This document shows, one piece after another, positions 32,137 through 41,124 of a stretch of 64,000 bases of DNA; within the stretch, counting starts at the first letter, position 1, and each line of letters starts with the position of its first letter. The notes under the pieces were generated by a model that worked only from the letters and a program-made list of their open reading frames with translations, searched no databases and had not been told where the DNA came from. The position numbers and the translations under genes are program-made. The stretch covers positions 3,100,001 to 3,164,000 of the forward strand of contig JASGHO010000001.1 in the NCBI GenBank assembly GCA_047602305.1, in the 5' to 3' direction. Source of the stretch: Ancrocorticia sp047602305 (GTDB taxonomy: Bacteria > Actinomycetota > Actinomycetes > Actinomycetales > Actinomycetaceae).

Positions 32137-33417
32137 GTGGCCAGCATTGAGGCTGTTGCTTCCCGCGAAATTCTCGATTCCCGTGGTAACCCGACCGTTG
32201 AGGTTGAGGTTCTGCTTGACGATGGCACCTTCGCACGCGCGGGTGTTCCTTCGGGCGCATCGACCGGCGCATTTGAGGCCGTCGAGCGTCGCGATGGCGT
32301 GAAGGATCGTTACCTGGGCAAGGGCGTTGCTGACGCCGTTGCCGCCGTTTCCGAGGTCATTGAGCCGGAGATCGTTGGCATGGATGCCGAGGATCAGCGT
32401 TTCATCGATCAGACCCTGATCGATCTCGACGGCACCCCGAACAAGGGCAAGATTGGCGCCAACGCCATTCTTGGTGTTTCCCTTGCCGTTGCCAAGGCCG
32501 CAGCTGAGTCTGCTGGTCTTCCCCTGTACAAGTACCTCGGCGGCCCGAACGCTCACGTTCTTCCCGTCCCGATGATGAACATCCTCAACGGTGGCTCCCA
32601 CGCGGATTCCAACGTTGACATCCAGGAGTTCATGATCGCCCCCATCGGCGCTCCCACCTTCAAGGAGGCCCTGCGCTGGGGTGCAGAGGTTTACCACACC
32701 CTCAAGGCCGTCCTCAAGGATCGTGGCCTGAACACCGGTCTGGGCGATGAGGGCGGCTTTGCCCCCAACCTGGACTCCAACGCTGCGGCTCTGGATCTGA
32801 TCGTTGAGGCCATCGAGAAGGCTGGCTACAAGCCGGGCTCCGATGTTGCTCTCGCTCTGGACGTTGCTTCCACCGAGTTCTTCAAGGATGGCAAGTACCA
32901 GTTCGAAGGCGAAGCTCGCGACACCGAGTACATGGTGAACTACTACAAGGAGCTCGTTGCGAACTACCCGCTCGTCTCCATCGAGGATCCGCTGTCCGAG
33001 GACGAGTGGGGTGCTTGGATCGCCCTGACCGCCGAAATCGGCGACAAGGTCCAGCTGGTTGGTGACGACCTCTACGTGACCAACCCCGAGCGTCTTCAGC
33101 GCGGCATCGACGAGAAGGCCGGCAACGCCCTCCTCGTCAAGGTGAACCAGATTGGTTCGCTGACCGAGACCCTCGAGGCCGTGGAGAACGCACACCGTGC
33201 GGGCTTCAAGACCATGACCTCCCACCGTTCCGGCGAGACCGAGGACACCACCATTGCGGATCTCGCAGTGGCCACCAACTCGGGCCAGATCAAGACCGGT
33301 GCTCCCGCCCGTGGCGAGCGCATCAACAAGTACAACCAGCTGCTGCGTATCGAGGACGAGCTGTCGGATGACGCCGTCTACGCTGGCCGCAGCGCCTTCC
33401 CGCGTTTCAAGGGCTGA
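32137..33417 (+). CDS. eno: Enolase
   Basis: Converts 2-phosphoglycerate to phosphoenolpyruvate. Complete signature: SREILDSRGNPTVEVEV, GASTGAFEAVE, GGSHADSNVDIQEFMIAP, catalytic Glu in LGDEGGFAP, metal Asp/Glu in ALDVAST, SIEDPLSEDEW and GDDLYVTN, catalytic Lys in LLVKVNQIGSLTE, and the end motif SHRSGETEDTTIADLAVA. At 426 residues it has the normal length. GTG 32137 (VASIEAV) follows AAAGGAG. Codon use is highly biased, as expected for an abundant enzyme. It may also be displayed at the surface. Confidence 0.97.
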   Translation: MASIEAVASREILDSRGNPTVEVEVLLDDGTFARAGVPSGASTGAFEAVERRDGVKDRYLGKGVADAVAAVSEVIEPEIVGMDAEDQRFIDQTLIDLDGTPNKGKIGANAILGVSLAVAKAAAESAGLPLYKYLGGPNAHVLPVPMMNILNGGSHADSNVDIQEFMIAPIGAPTFKEALRWGAEVYHTLKAVLKDRGLNTGLGDEGGFAPNLDSNAAALDLIVEAIEKAGYKPGSDVALALDVASTEFFKDGKYQFEGEARDTEYMVNYYKELVANYPLVSIEDPLSEDEWGAWIALTAEIGDKVQLVGDDLYVTNPERLQRGIDEKAGNALLVKVNQIGSLTETLEAVENAHRAGFKTMTSHRSGETEDTTIADLAVATNSGQIKTGAPARGERINKYNQLLRIEDELSDDAVYAGRSAFPRFKG

Positions 33418-33910
33418 AATCCCTAACGCGTAGGCGGTCGCCTCACGGCGTCCGGGCTAAGCATGGGGCTCTATGAGTCCCGGGCCGGGAGTATCGAGTG
33501 ATCGATACTCCCGGCTTTTGCATGTTGTGATGAACGACGACGGCGTCGCCCCGTCACCTTTCTGTTCGCCCCTTGTGGACAGTCCACGGTTCAAGCGATA
33601 AACCACACTTACGCCCATGCCTTAACCATGGTTTATCGCCGAAAGTGTGGGCTCTCCAAACCGAAGAACGTAAGGGACGCATATCCGAGGGTGTCACGCT
33701 CATCGACGTCTGCCTTTCGCGCCGTTTTCACCCGCGGCCCGGACGTTGGGAACAGTGCCGATTATCAGGGTGAAGAGGTCACAGGATCATGGACAGGTCA
33801 TGGCTACCAGCCGTGACCTCTCCCTGAAAGCGTTACCTCTTCGGGTGGGGACCGGCCACGATCTGGCGGCTTCCATGAGACCTTCAGATAAGGGCAGTAG
33901 ACTTGTCGGC
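33418..33910. other. Gene-free stretch eno to the FtsB-like gene
   Basis: Contains the eno terminator, an aacgacgacggcgtcgcc motif (about 33,534), an 11-bp inverted repeat GCGATAAACCA/TGGTTTATCGC (33,595-33,639) and a degraded family A-like start (tcatcgacgtctgcc, about 33,699). A -10-like TAGACT (33,898-33,903) stands 7 bases before the next ATG. Confidence 0.5.
33484..33519 (+). terminator. Intrinsic terminator of eno
   Basis: GCCGGGAGTATCGA pairs perfectly with TCGATACTCCCGGC (14 bp, GTGA loop), followed by TTTT. Confidence 0.93.
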
Positions 33911-34690
33911 ATGAATGCCCGCCGCACCCCTCCTTCAGGTTCCCCGCGCCGTCCACCGGGACGTTCCGCGAGCCGTGATGGAAAGTGGCGTTCGAGCCGC
34001 CCGGAGAATGCTCCGAGTAGTGCTAGCCCGGATGTCACCGGCGGTGAGAGGCTTCGTCGTTCTTCTGCGCGCCCAAAGCCGGATACGCTCCCGAAGCAGC
34101 AACGTGGTGAGCGCACGGAACGGAAATCGTCGCGTGACCGAATTTCCACCAGGCGCCAGCTCGTCGTCGACGGCGGACGTGGTACAAGGAAGTTCTCGTT
34201 GCGGATCCTCGCCGTCGTCCTCACGGCTTTTGTTGCGATGATTATCGTCTTTCCGACGGTGCGGACGTATTACGTGCAGCAGCGCGAGTTGTCGGCGGCG
34301 CGTTCGGAGCTCGCCGATTTTGAGCAGCGCAACGCGGATCTGGAGAACGAGCTTCTCTTGTGGAAGGATGAGGCGTTCGTGCGTGCCCAGGCGCGTGAGC
34401 GACTGGGATACGTGATGCCTGGTGAGACCCTGTATGTGGTGAATGATCCGTCGAAGGGGAGTGCGCAGCAGCAGTTGGAGGAACGGATTCGGGATGCCAA
34501 TCGTGAGCGCCGTGCCGCTACCCCGTGGTTCATGACGATGTGGGATTCCATCGAGATCTCGGGCCAGAGTATCTCCGAGTTCGATAATCCCAACAATGCT
34601 CCGGTGATCACACCGAACGAGGGTGGTTCGTATGCGCCCCCGAATGACGACAACCCGATACCGGGAATGACTCCCACGCCCACAGGGTAG
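33911..34690 (+). CDS. FtsB/DivIC-family septum formation initiator
   Basis: About 259 residues. Residues 1-95 are a long basic, Pro/Arg/Ser-rich cytoplasmic region. A single transmembrane helix (ILAVVLTAFVAMIIVFPTV) is followed by the extracellular coiled coil QQRELSAARSELADFEQRNADLENELLLWKDEAFVRAQARERLGYVMPGE, the DivIC/FtsB signature. It should bridge FtsL and FtsQ in the divisome. The C-terminus is a disordered Pro-rich tail. ATG 33911 lies 7 bases after TAGACT and lacks a Shine-Dalgarno, so it may be leaderless; ATG 33875 is an alternative. Confidence 0.85.
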   Translation: MNARRTPPSGSPRRPPGRSASRDGKWRSSRPENAPSSASPDVTGGERLRRSSARPKPDTLPKQQRGERTERKSSRDRISTRRQLVVDGGRGTRKFSLRILAVVLTAFVAMIIVFPTVRTYYVQQRELSAARSELADFEQRNADLENELLLWKDEAFVRAQARERLGYVMPGETLYVVNDPSKGSAQQQLEERIRDANRERRAATPWFMTMWDSIEISGQSISEFDNPNNAPVITPNEGGSYAPPNDDNPIPGMTPTPTG

Positions 34691-34794
34691 GAGGATTCCT
34701 CGGAATCCGTGGGTGTCGATGGTTCGGCGGATGGTACGTTACAGGACGAGAATTCAGCCCCTTAGGGCTACGTGAAGGCAGAGAGACGAAAGTT

Positions 34795-35391
34795 ATGAGT
34801 GAGACCGAAAGTGTGCGTGCGCCCCGGGAGGCCCGTCCGGGTTGGATCCTGGCTGAGTCAGAGGTGAGTGCCGATATCCTGGCGAAGGTGGCCGTGAATG
34901 CCACGCCGCTACGTGAGGGTGACCGTGAGACTCTGACGGAGCAGCTGGACCGGTTGCCGCGCGGGCTGGTGGGCGTTGGCGCCCGTTGTGCGTGCGGTAC
35001 TCCTGCCGTGACGGTGACGCTTCCGCGCCTGCCCGAGGGTTCGCCCTTCCCCACGGTGTTCTATCTCAGCCTGCCTTACCTGGTGCGAGAGGCTTCGCGG
35101 CTGGAGGCCAACGGCGTGATGGCCGAGTTCAACGAGATGTTGGCAGATAACGACGAATTGCGTGCGGCCTACGCCCGCGCCCACGAGAGCTACGTGGAGC
35201 GCCGGGCCATGCTGGGCGATGTCCCCGAGATTACGGGCATTAGCGCCGGTGGCATGCCCACGCGCGTGAAGTGCCTGCACGCGTTGGTCGGTTATTCGAT
35301 CAGTGCGGGACCGGGCGTGTGCCCGATCGGCGACAAGGCTCTTGAGATGATTGGTTGGGATCCTTCGGTCTGCCACTGCGCGGAAGCGTAA
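34795..35391 (+). CDS. DUF501 family protein
   Basis: A 198-residue cytoplasmic protein of the conserved actinobacterial DUF501 family, found here as usual between the FtsB-like and ppx genes. Residues about 45-190 contain the family blocks RGLVGVGARCACGTPAVTVTLPRLP, FPTVFYLSLPYLVREASRLEA and TRVKCLHALVGYSISAGPGVCPIGD. The conserved Cys residues (CACG, KCLHAL, VCPIG, CHC) suggest a metal or redox site. No activity is established. The spacing suggests co-transcription with the FtsB-like gene. Confidence 0.85.
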   Translation: MSETESVRAPREARPGWILAESEVSADILAKVAVNATPLREGDRETLTEQLDRLPRGLVGVGARCACGTPAVTVTLPRLPEGSPFPTVFYLSLPYLVREASRLEANGVMAEFNEMLADNDELRAAYARAHESYVERRAMLGDVPEITGISAGGMPTRVKCLHALVGYSISAGPGVCPIGDKALEMIGWDPSVCHCAEA

Positions 35392-35535
35392 GACTGTAGA
35401 ATCGCGCGCAGAAGCGGTTGCCCCGCCGCACAGAAGCGGCGCGATCTCCAAAGGTGTCGGACTTTTCTGGCGAGAAGTCTCGGACAAAGAAATTTCTGAC
35501 GAAAACGTGTCGGACCTCTATGACAAGGTGGATCC

Positions 35536-36516
35536 ATGAGAGTTGCTGGAATTGACTGCGGAACGAATTCGATCCGCCTCCTGATTGCTGACATCCCGGG
35601 TAAGGACGGCGCGCTAGATGACGTCGTTCGGCTCATGGACGTGGTCCGCTTGGGGCAGGGTGTGGATCGCACCGGCCAGTTCGCGCCGGAGGCGTTGGCG
35701 CGTACCCTGGACAAGACGGCCGAGTACGCGGCGCTGTGCAAGGAGCACGGCGTGGAGTCGATCCGTTTCGCGGCCACCTCGGCCACTCGCGATGCCAGTA
35801 ACCGCGAGGAGTTCCTCCAGGGCGTGTTGGAGCGCCTCGGTGTGCCCGTCCAGGTGTTGTCCGGCGACGACGAAGCGAACACCAGTTTTTCTGGCGCCTC
35901 GTCTGCGATGGAGGAGGGTGGGCCCTCGCCCATTATTGTTGTGGATCTTGGCGGTGGGTCTACCGAGCTCGTTCTTGGAGCCGTGGGAAGCGGCGTGATC
36001 TCCGAGCATTCGATGGACGTGGGCTGTGTGCGTATGCACGAGCGCCACTTGGTGTCGGATCCGCCCACCCCGGAGCAGGTCGCGGCTGCACGCGTGGATG
36101 TTAATGCTGCGCTGGACAAGGCTGAGAAGCTCATTGATTTCGGTGCCACTGAAGGTCTTGTGGGCCTGGCCGGAACCATTACCACGCTGACGGCCAAGGC
36201 GATCGGCCTGGAGAAGTACGATCCTTCGAAGATTCACGGCGCAACGCTCACGGTCGATGAGACCATCGAGGCCTGCGAGTGGTTTATTGCCTCCTCAAAG
36301 GAGGAGCGCGCCGCTCTGGGATTCCTGCATCCGGGCCGCTCGGACGTCATCGCTTCGGGCACGCTCGTGTGGGAGGAAGTGGTCAAGCGCGTGGCGCAGC
36401 GGATGGCCGAGCGCGGGAAGTCACTGGATACGGTAGTCACCTCCGAGCATGACATCCTCGACGGCATGGCGCTCTGGGCGGCACGTGAGCCGCAGCGCCC
36501 CACCTGGGCGGAGTGA
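35536..36516 (+). CDS. ppx: Ppx/GppA family exopolyphosphatase
   Basis: A 326-residue ASKHA-fold phosphatase acting on polyphosphate or (p)ppGpp. Motifs: phosphate-1 GIDCGTNSIRLLIAD, catalytic region RFAATSATRDASNREEFL, phosphate-2 VVDLGGGSTELVLG and GLAGTITTLTA. It is the short single-module form without the HD domain. ATG 35536 follows AAGGTGGA. A TAGAAT at about 35,397 may be its own -10. The next gene starts one base after its stop, so the two are an operon. Confidence 0.92.
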   Translation: MRVAGIDCGTNSIRLLIADIPGKDGALDDVVRLMDVVRLGQGVDRTGQFAPEALARTLDKTAEYAALCKEHGVESIRFAATSATRDASNREEFLQGVLERLGVPVQVLSGDDEANTSFSGASSAMEEGGPSPIIVVDLGGGSTELVLGAVGSGVISEHSMDVGCVRMHERHLVSDPPTPEQVAAARVDVNAALDKAEKLIDFGATEGLVGLAGTITTLTAKAIGLEKYDPSKIHGATLTVDETIEACEWFIASSKEERAALGFLHPGRSDVIASGTLVWEEVVKRVAQRMAERGKSLDTVVTSEHDILDGMALWAAREPQRPTWAE

Positions 36517-36517
36517 C

Positions 36518-37396
36518 ATGAAGAGCCGCCGTTACCGTCCCCTTGCCGCGATCGTAGCCCTCTTGCTTGTCGCGTTTGGACTCGCCGCTTGTGGTTCCGA
36601 GGAATCCGGAAACCAAGGCGGCGCCACACAGTCGCCTACTGCCGCTGCTTCAGAGTCGCCTACCGAGCAAGAGACGGCAGAACCTGAGCCGTCTCGGACG
36701 CCGGAACCCACGCCGTCGTCGACGGCAACTGAGCTGACACAGGACAACTATCTGGAGCGAACCAACGCGGCCATGCTCAAGGCGAAGTCCTATCGTGCGG
36801 AAATGACGAATGCTGGCCCGACGATGAGCCGGACGAGCGTGACTGATGCCATCTCGGATCCTGATCCCGCGAAGAGGGCGTTTCACATGACGGGCCCGGC
36901 CGAGAACGACGGTACGCGCACGTCCGTCATTGCCGTCGATGGCATGGCGTATGTGCAGCTCCCCAACTATGCCAAGGGCAAGTGGGTCAAGGTTGATGGG
37001 TCGGCGCCCGAGGCGGGCACGGCCGAGGAGTTTCTCGGTGACGTCGACTTGCTCAACATCGTGGCAGACGCCGAGAAGATGAAGGCGGCGATCACCAACT
37101 TCACATCTGAGGCGAACGCCGAAACCATCGATGGTGTGGAAACAACCAAACTCACGCTTCTTCTTGACGCGACGAAGTACCCGGGCGGTGACCTCGGCCC
37201 CGATGCGGGGGACACCGTGACAGTGAGGTACTTCGTTGGTCCTGACGATCTGCCGCGCCGGATCATCACCCAGATTGGTGTGGGCAGTCAAACCTTGGAG
37301 CTGTCGCGCTGGGGTGAACCGGTGGAGGTAAAGGCTCCGAGCGACGAGGAGATCATCTCCCCCGAGGAGGCAAGGGAACTGGAGAAGCAGGGATAA
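36518..37396 (+). CDS. LppX/LprG-like lipoprotein
   Basis: A 292-residue lipoprotein with signal GLAACGS (Cys22 lipidated), a Ser/Thr/Glu/Pro-rich tether to about residue 72, and a folded domain of alternating strands (SYRAEMTNAG, VIAVDGMAYVQLPNYAKGKWVKVD, ETIDGVETTKLTLLLDA, DTVTVRYFVGPDDLPRRIITQI). This pattern resembles the LolA-like half-barrel of LppX/LprG/LprA proteins, which carry lipids. Lipid binding here is inferred from that similarity. ATG 36518 follows the ppx stop directly. Confidence 0.75.
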   Translation: MKSRRYRPLAAIVALLLVAFGLAACGSEESGNQGGATQSPTAAASESPTEQETAEPEPSRTPEPTPSSTATELTQDNYLERTNAAMLKAKSYRAEMTNAGPTMSRTSVTDAISDPDPAKRAFHMTGPAENDGTRTSVIAVDGMAYVQLPNYAKGKWVKVDGSAPEAGTAEEFLGDVDLLNIVADAEKMKAAITNFTSEANAETIDGVETTKLTLLLDATKYPGGDLGPDAGDTVTVRYFVGPDDLPRRIITQIGVGSQTLELSRWGEPVEVKAPSDEEIISPEEARELEKQG

Positions 37397-37521
37397 GAGG
37401 CTGCGCCACTAGGTGTGGCTGTGGCATCCGCGGCAGACCGGGGCCTGTTGACGGGATCTCCCGTGTCGAGTCCCGCGAGTCATCGCGTATATCGGGCTCT
37501 TTATGGCCCCACGAGATTTTG

Positions 37522-37577
37522 TGGCGGCGAGAGCGAGCTATGTGCCAATATTGGCGTTCATCTCACTCTCGCCGCCA
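37522..37577 (+). terminator. Terminator of the ppx operon
   Basis: TGGCGGCGAGAGCGAG pairs with CTCACTCTCGCCGCCA with one G-T pair, around a 24-base loop that includes a small inverted repeat. Confidence 0.65.
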
Positions 37578-37665
37578 TTTCGTTCCACGCACCGGTTTGA
37601 CGTAGCGGGGAGTGGCCGCCGTCGTCGAGTATCTTAATACCTCGCAAATTTACTTCTTTGACTCT

Positions 37666-37694
37666 TTTAACTAGCTAAAGTGCGCTACTACAAT
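37666..37694 (+). promoter_or_regulatory. hipBA promoter with candidate HipB operator
   Basis: TTTAACTAGCTAAA (37,666-37,679) is a near-palindrome (12 of 14). It covers a -35 TTAACT, 16 bases before a -10 TACAAT (37,689-37,694). The HipB ATG follows 6 bases later, implying a leaderless transcript. Repression by HipB-HipA is the expected logic. Confidence 0.55.
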
Positions 37695-37700
37695 GAACTC

Positions 37701-38003
37701 ATGGACAAGACGCAACGCGAACGAGAACAGCTGGGGAGTTTCGTTCGCCAGCAGCGGGTCGGGCGGCGACTAACCCAGGAGGAGCTGGCATTCGCGGCCT
37801 CCGTTTCGAAGGATACGATTCGTCGGCTGGAGCAGGGAGCTTCCTCGACACGCCTCGACAACCTCTTGGCAGTACTTCGTGTGTTCAATCTGGATAAGAA
37901 AATGGTGCAGTCGATCAATCCACTTCTTGATCCGGACACTCCACTCAACTCCCTGCGTGCCCTGGACATGCAACGGGTACGCAGGCGAAAGGATGAGTGG
38001 TGA
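37701..38003 (+). CDS. hipB: HipB-like antitoxin (XRE family)
   Basis: A 100-residue DNA-binding antitoxin. The helix-turn-helix reads LGSFVRQQRVGRRLTQEELAFAASVSKDTIRRLEQGASSTRLDNLLAVLRVFNLD. The C-terminal tail (MQRVRRRKDEW) is basic. ATG 37701 is preferred over GTG 37680 because a -10 box ends 6 bases before it. The end overlaps hipA by a few bases, so toxin is made only with antitoxin. Confidence 0.88.
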   Translation: MDKTQREREQLGSFVRQQRVGRRLTQEELAFAASVSKDTIRRLEQGASSTRLDNLLAVLRVFNLDKKMVQSINPLLDPDTPLNSLRALDMQRVRRRKDEW

Positions 38004-39232
38004 GTACGCAATCCTTCGAAGTCTGGGCAACCAGCGCCACTGGTGAAACCACCCAGGTCGGCAAACTTATTACTGACACCGGGAGCTATGGGAGCTTTCT
38101 GACGAGTCGTTTTATCTATCATCCGCAGTGGCTGGAACACGGATACGAGATCTCTCCAGATTTGCCATTGACTCGGCTTGGCCTCGTCTTCACGGATAAG
38201 AAGCCACTGCCGGGAGCCCTGGCGGATACCACGCCTGATAGTTGGGGTCGGCGTCTGATTAGGCGGCAACACAAGGGCGCATTGAATGAGCTGGAGTACC
38301 TTCTCCGCGTGTCAGATGAGACGCGGATGGGAAACCTGAGAATCAAGATGCAGGGTGACAAGCATTTTCTGCGAAATGACGATGCCCGGCCACTTGAGAT
38401 GGAGGAGATTCCAAGGTACGCGAAGCTCGCTGCGATGATTGATCGATCCGAATCGATGACACAAGAGGAGCTGCAACAAGCCGCTGACATCTACGCCGCA
38501 GGTACAAGCGCTGGTGGGGCGCGCCCCAAGATCACCACGTTCTATGACGGGGCGCTGTGTCTCATCAAGTTCAAAGGGAGGGATGACGATTATGACCATC
38601 TCCAATACGAGAAACTCGCGCTCGAAATCGCTGCCTTGTCCGGAGTAAGGGTGCCACCCTCGCGATTGGTTGGCAACGACGCGCTCGTACTAGAACGTTT
38701 CGACAGAACGGCATCGGGGCGTCTCGGTTACATTTCTGGGCGAACAGTGCTCAACTTGGACGACGACGAGGAGACCCCGCCCTACGAACTGCTTCTCGAT
38801 GCCATGCGTTCACGGATCCTGGTGGATAAGACCGATCTTCACGAGATGTTTAATCGCGTCGCGGTCAACATCGGAATCAACAACGTGGATGACCACTCTC
38901 GCAATCACGGCTTCTTGCGCAAAGGTGGCCATTGGAGGCTTTCTCCTGTTTTCGATCTCAACCCTGAGTATCGCCAGACCGAACCCGGCACTCCTCTTCG
39001 AGAGGGCAACGATCGCACCTTCGAGAATCTCCTTGCGATGAGTGCGAGCTTTGGGCTGAGTCTCTCCCAAGCAAGAGAACGATTGGCTCAGGTGGAGCTA
39101 GGGTTGAGCAAATGGCGGGATGTTGCGCGGGAGATCGGAATCGACGACTACGAGGATATGGCTGGGGTCTTCGACACTCAGCTCGAGGAACTGAGGAGAG
39201 CGCTTCTCCATTCGATACCGGTAAGTGAGTGA
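37997..39232 (+). CDS. hipA: HipA-like Ser/Thr kinase toxin
   Basis: A 411-residue kinase of the HipA family; classical HipA phosphorylates GltX. Visible elements: the N-terminal subdomain with PGALADTTPDSWGRRLIRR, glycine-rich loop GTSAGGARPK (169-178), ATP-binding Lys in IKFKG (190-194), catalytic loop NNVDDHSRNHGF (295-306) and metal Asp in FDLNPE (320). All key residues are intact, so it should be active. The start is GTG 37997 or 38000 within hipB. The pair is a type II toxin-antitoxin module in a region of other accessory genes. Confidence 0.9.
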   Translation: MVSTQSFEVWATSATGETTQVGKLITDTGSYGSFLTSRFIYHPQWLEHGYEISPDLPLTRLGLVFTDKKPLPGALADTTPDSWGRRLIRRQHKGALNELEYLLRVSDETRMGNLRIKMQGDKHFLRNDDARPLEMEEIPRYAKLAAMIDRSESMTQEELQQAADIYAAGTSAGGARPKITTFYDGALCLIKFKGRDDDYDHLQYEKLALEIAALSGVRVPPSRLVGNDALVLERFDRTASGRLGYISGRTVLNLDDDEETPPYELLLDAMRSRILVDKTDLHEMFNRVAVNIGINNVDDHSRNHGFLRKGGHWRLSPVFDLNPEYRQTEPGTPLREGNDRTFENLLAMSASFGLSLSQARERLAQVELGLSKWRDVAREIGIDDYEDMAGVFDTQLEELRRALLHSIPVSE

Positions 39233-39269
39233 TTTTGGAACGACGACGGCGGCCCGGCACCGCTATGTA

Positions 39270-39309
39270 AAACCGGCACCTACGTTAGTGAATACGTCGG
39301 TGCCGGTTT
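39270..39309. terminator. Bidirectional terminator hipBA / nhaA
   Basis: AAACCGGCACC pairs perfectly with GGTGCCGGTTT, with A- and T-rich ends on both sides. It lies between convergent genes. Confidence 0.8.
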
Positions 39310-39353
39310 CAACTATCTGCGGTAGGGCGTCGTCGAAAAGAAATTGGTGGGGG

Positions 39354-40544
39354 TTACTCGCCGTCGCGGAGGCGCTGGGACTGACGCATGCGTAGTGCGA
39401 TCGCACCGGCGATCACGGCAAGGAAAGAGCCGAGGATCACGGCGACGCGGGCGTGGGCTTCGTGCGGATCAGTGGGGGCAAACGAGAGCTGGGCGATCAG
39501 CAGCGAGACGGTGAAACCGATACCGGCCACCAGCGAAACCGGGATGATGTCCTTGATCGAGAGTCTGTCACCCAGCTTGAGTTTGAAGAAGCGAATCATC
39601 AGCCAGACGCCGCCGGAGATGCCGATGAGTTTGCCGAGGGGGAGGCCGAGGTAGATGCCGATGGCGACTGGGTCGCCGAGCATCCCGAGGAAGCCGCCCG
39701 AATCGATGATGTTCACGCCCGCGGCAAAGAAGGCGAAAATCGGGACCACGAAACCGGCGCTGTAGAACTCCATGGTGTGGGCGAAACGGGCCGTGAGCGA
39801 CTCGGATTCGCCTGCGGCGGCGCGTGCCGGGACCACCATGCCCAGGGCGACACCCGCGATGGTGGCATGAATACCGGAGCCGTGCATGGCGTACCAGGCG
39901 AAAATTGCGATCGGCCACAGCAGCCACCAGTAGGTGATGCGCTTCTTACACAGGAAACCGAAGGCCGCGATGGCGGCGATGGCGGCGGCGAACCAGAGAA
40001 TATCGATGCCGTCGGAGAAGAAGATGGCGATGACGATGATGCCGCCGAGGTCGTCGGCGACGGCGAGAGTCATGAGGAAAGCGCGCGCCGCGGCCGGTAG
40101 ACCCTTGCCGAAAATCGAGAGGATGGCGAGGGCGAAGGCGATGTCGGTGGCCACGGGGACGGCCCATCCGCCATAGCTACCCGAGCCGCTGATCAGCTGT
40201 ACAAGCACGTAGACGAGGATTGGACCGGCCATTCCACATACTGCGGCCAGGATCGGGACCGCAGCCTTCTTCGGATCATGGAGTGACCCGGTGGTGAATT
40301 CCTGCTTGAGTTCCAGGCCCACCACGAAGAAGAATACGGTGAGGATGCCGTCGGCGGCCCACTGGGCAATCGTCAGGTCCAGATGCAAGGAGTGCGGGCC
40401 GACAACCGTGTTCGCGATTGCGAAATAGGATTCCCGGATCGGAGAATTGGCCCAGGCCAATGCAATCAGAGCGCCTGCCACCAGAAGCATCCCGGCAAAG
40501 GACTCATTGTGAAGCGCCTTGGCGTACCGTCTCATTAAATTCAT
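39354..40544 (-). CDS. nhaA: Na+/H+ antiporter NhaA
   Basis: A 396-residue inner-membrane antiporter with about twelve transmembrane helices. The two ion-binding aspartates are present in VAVADDLGGIIVIAIFF, and the segment PVATDIAFALAI before it is typical. VGLELKQEFTTGSLHDPKKAAVPILAA and VSLVAGIGFTVSLLIAQLSF also match the family. It exports sodium for pH and salt homeostasis. ATG 40544 follows a GAAGAAAT. It is a single gene, convergent with hipA. Confidence 0.94.
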   Translation of the reverse strand: MNLMRRYAKALHNESFAGMLLVAGALIALAWANSPIRESYFAIANTVVGPHSLHLDLTIAQWAADGILTVFFFVVGLELKQEFTTGSLHDPKKAAVPILAAVCGMAGPILVYVLVQLISGSGSYGGWAVPVATDIAFALAILSIFGKGLPAAARAFLMTLAVADDLGGIIVIAIFFSDGIDILWFAAAIAAIAAFGFLCKKRITYWWLLWPIAIFAWYAMHGSGIHATIAGVALGMVVPARAAAGESESLTARFAHTMEFYSAGFVVPIFAFFAAGVNIIDSGGFLGMLGDPVAIGIYLGLPLGKLIGISGGVWLMIRFFKLKLGDRLSIKDIIPVSLVAGIGFTVSLLIAQLSFAPTDPHEAHARVAVILGSFLAVIAGAIALRMRQSQRLRDGE

Positions 40545-40842
40545 GCTGCCGCCATTTCTTCGTTGGAGATCGTGCTGCGTGGAGGCGTGGCACCTTCACG
40601 TATCTCCTTGATTGTATGCTGAGGCGGCGATGTGGTTGTTTGAGTGGCCGTGTACTGGGAAGCCTGCGGCATGCTTTAGAATTGACCTCGGTGTTGGCGA
40701 GCGTGATGACGTGAGCTGGTACAAGGTGTTGGCGAGCGCATTCGCGAGAGCCAACACTGGGTGTTTACGAGAGCGGGCGCCGGGTGATTGTTAACGCAAC
40801 TATCGGGTGACTGCGCGTGCCAACACCGGCGGAGTTTCCGCT
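40545..40842. other. Gene-free stretch nhaA to tRNA
   Basis: Holds two copies of gtgttggcgagcg (about 40,691 and 40,725) and inverted partners (gagccaacac, cgtgccaacac), forming possible hairpins. Promoters for nhaA (leftward) and the tRNA (rightward) are expected but were not identified. Confidence 0.45.
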
Positions 40843-40916
40843 GCCCCCATAGCCCAATCGGCAGAGGCAGCCGACTTAAAATCGGCACAGTGTGGGTTCG
40901 AGTCCCACTGGGGGCA
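40843..40916 (+). tRNA. tRNA with anticodon TAA (Leu) and short variable loop
   Basis: Acceptor gccccca/tgggggc (7 bp), D arm gcc/ggc, anticodon stem gccga/tcggc with loop cttaaaa (anticodon TAA), variable loop acagt, T arm gtggg-ttcgagt-cccac, discriminator A. CCA is not encoded. Leucine tRNAs normally have a long variable arm, so this class I shape is odd for a UAA-Leu tRNA. It could be a divergent tRNA or one read by another synthetase. Confidence 0.85.
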
Positions 40917-41124
40917 CTGGTGTTTATCGTTGCTATGTCAGCGATTTACGGTTACATGGCGAGGCTATTTGGCTGCACTGCATGACGTGTGTGCAACGGT
41001 GGAGAGAGGGACAGCTTCTTTTCGTTGGCCGTTCGCTTCCATACCTGGAATGCAGCACTTGTGTGTTCTCAAGAAGTCCGCCAACTCCCACTAAGAAAAG
41101 CAGTTTGCGCCCTACACTTCATTC

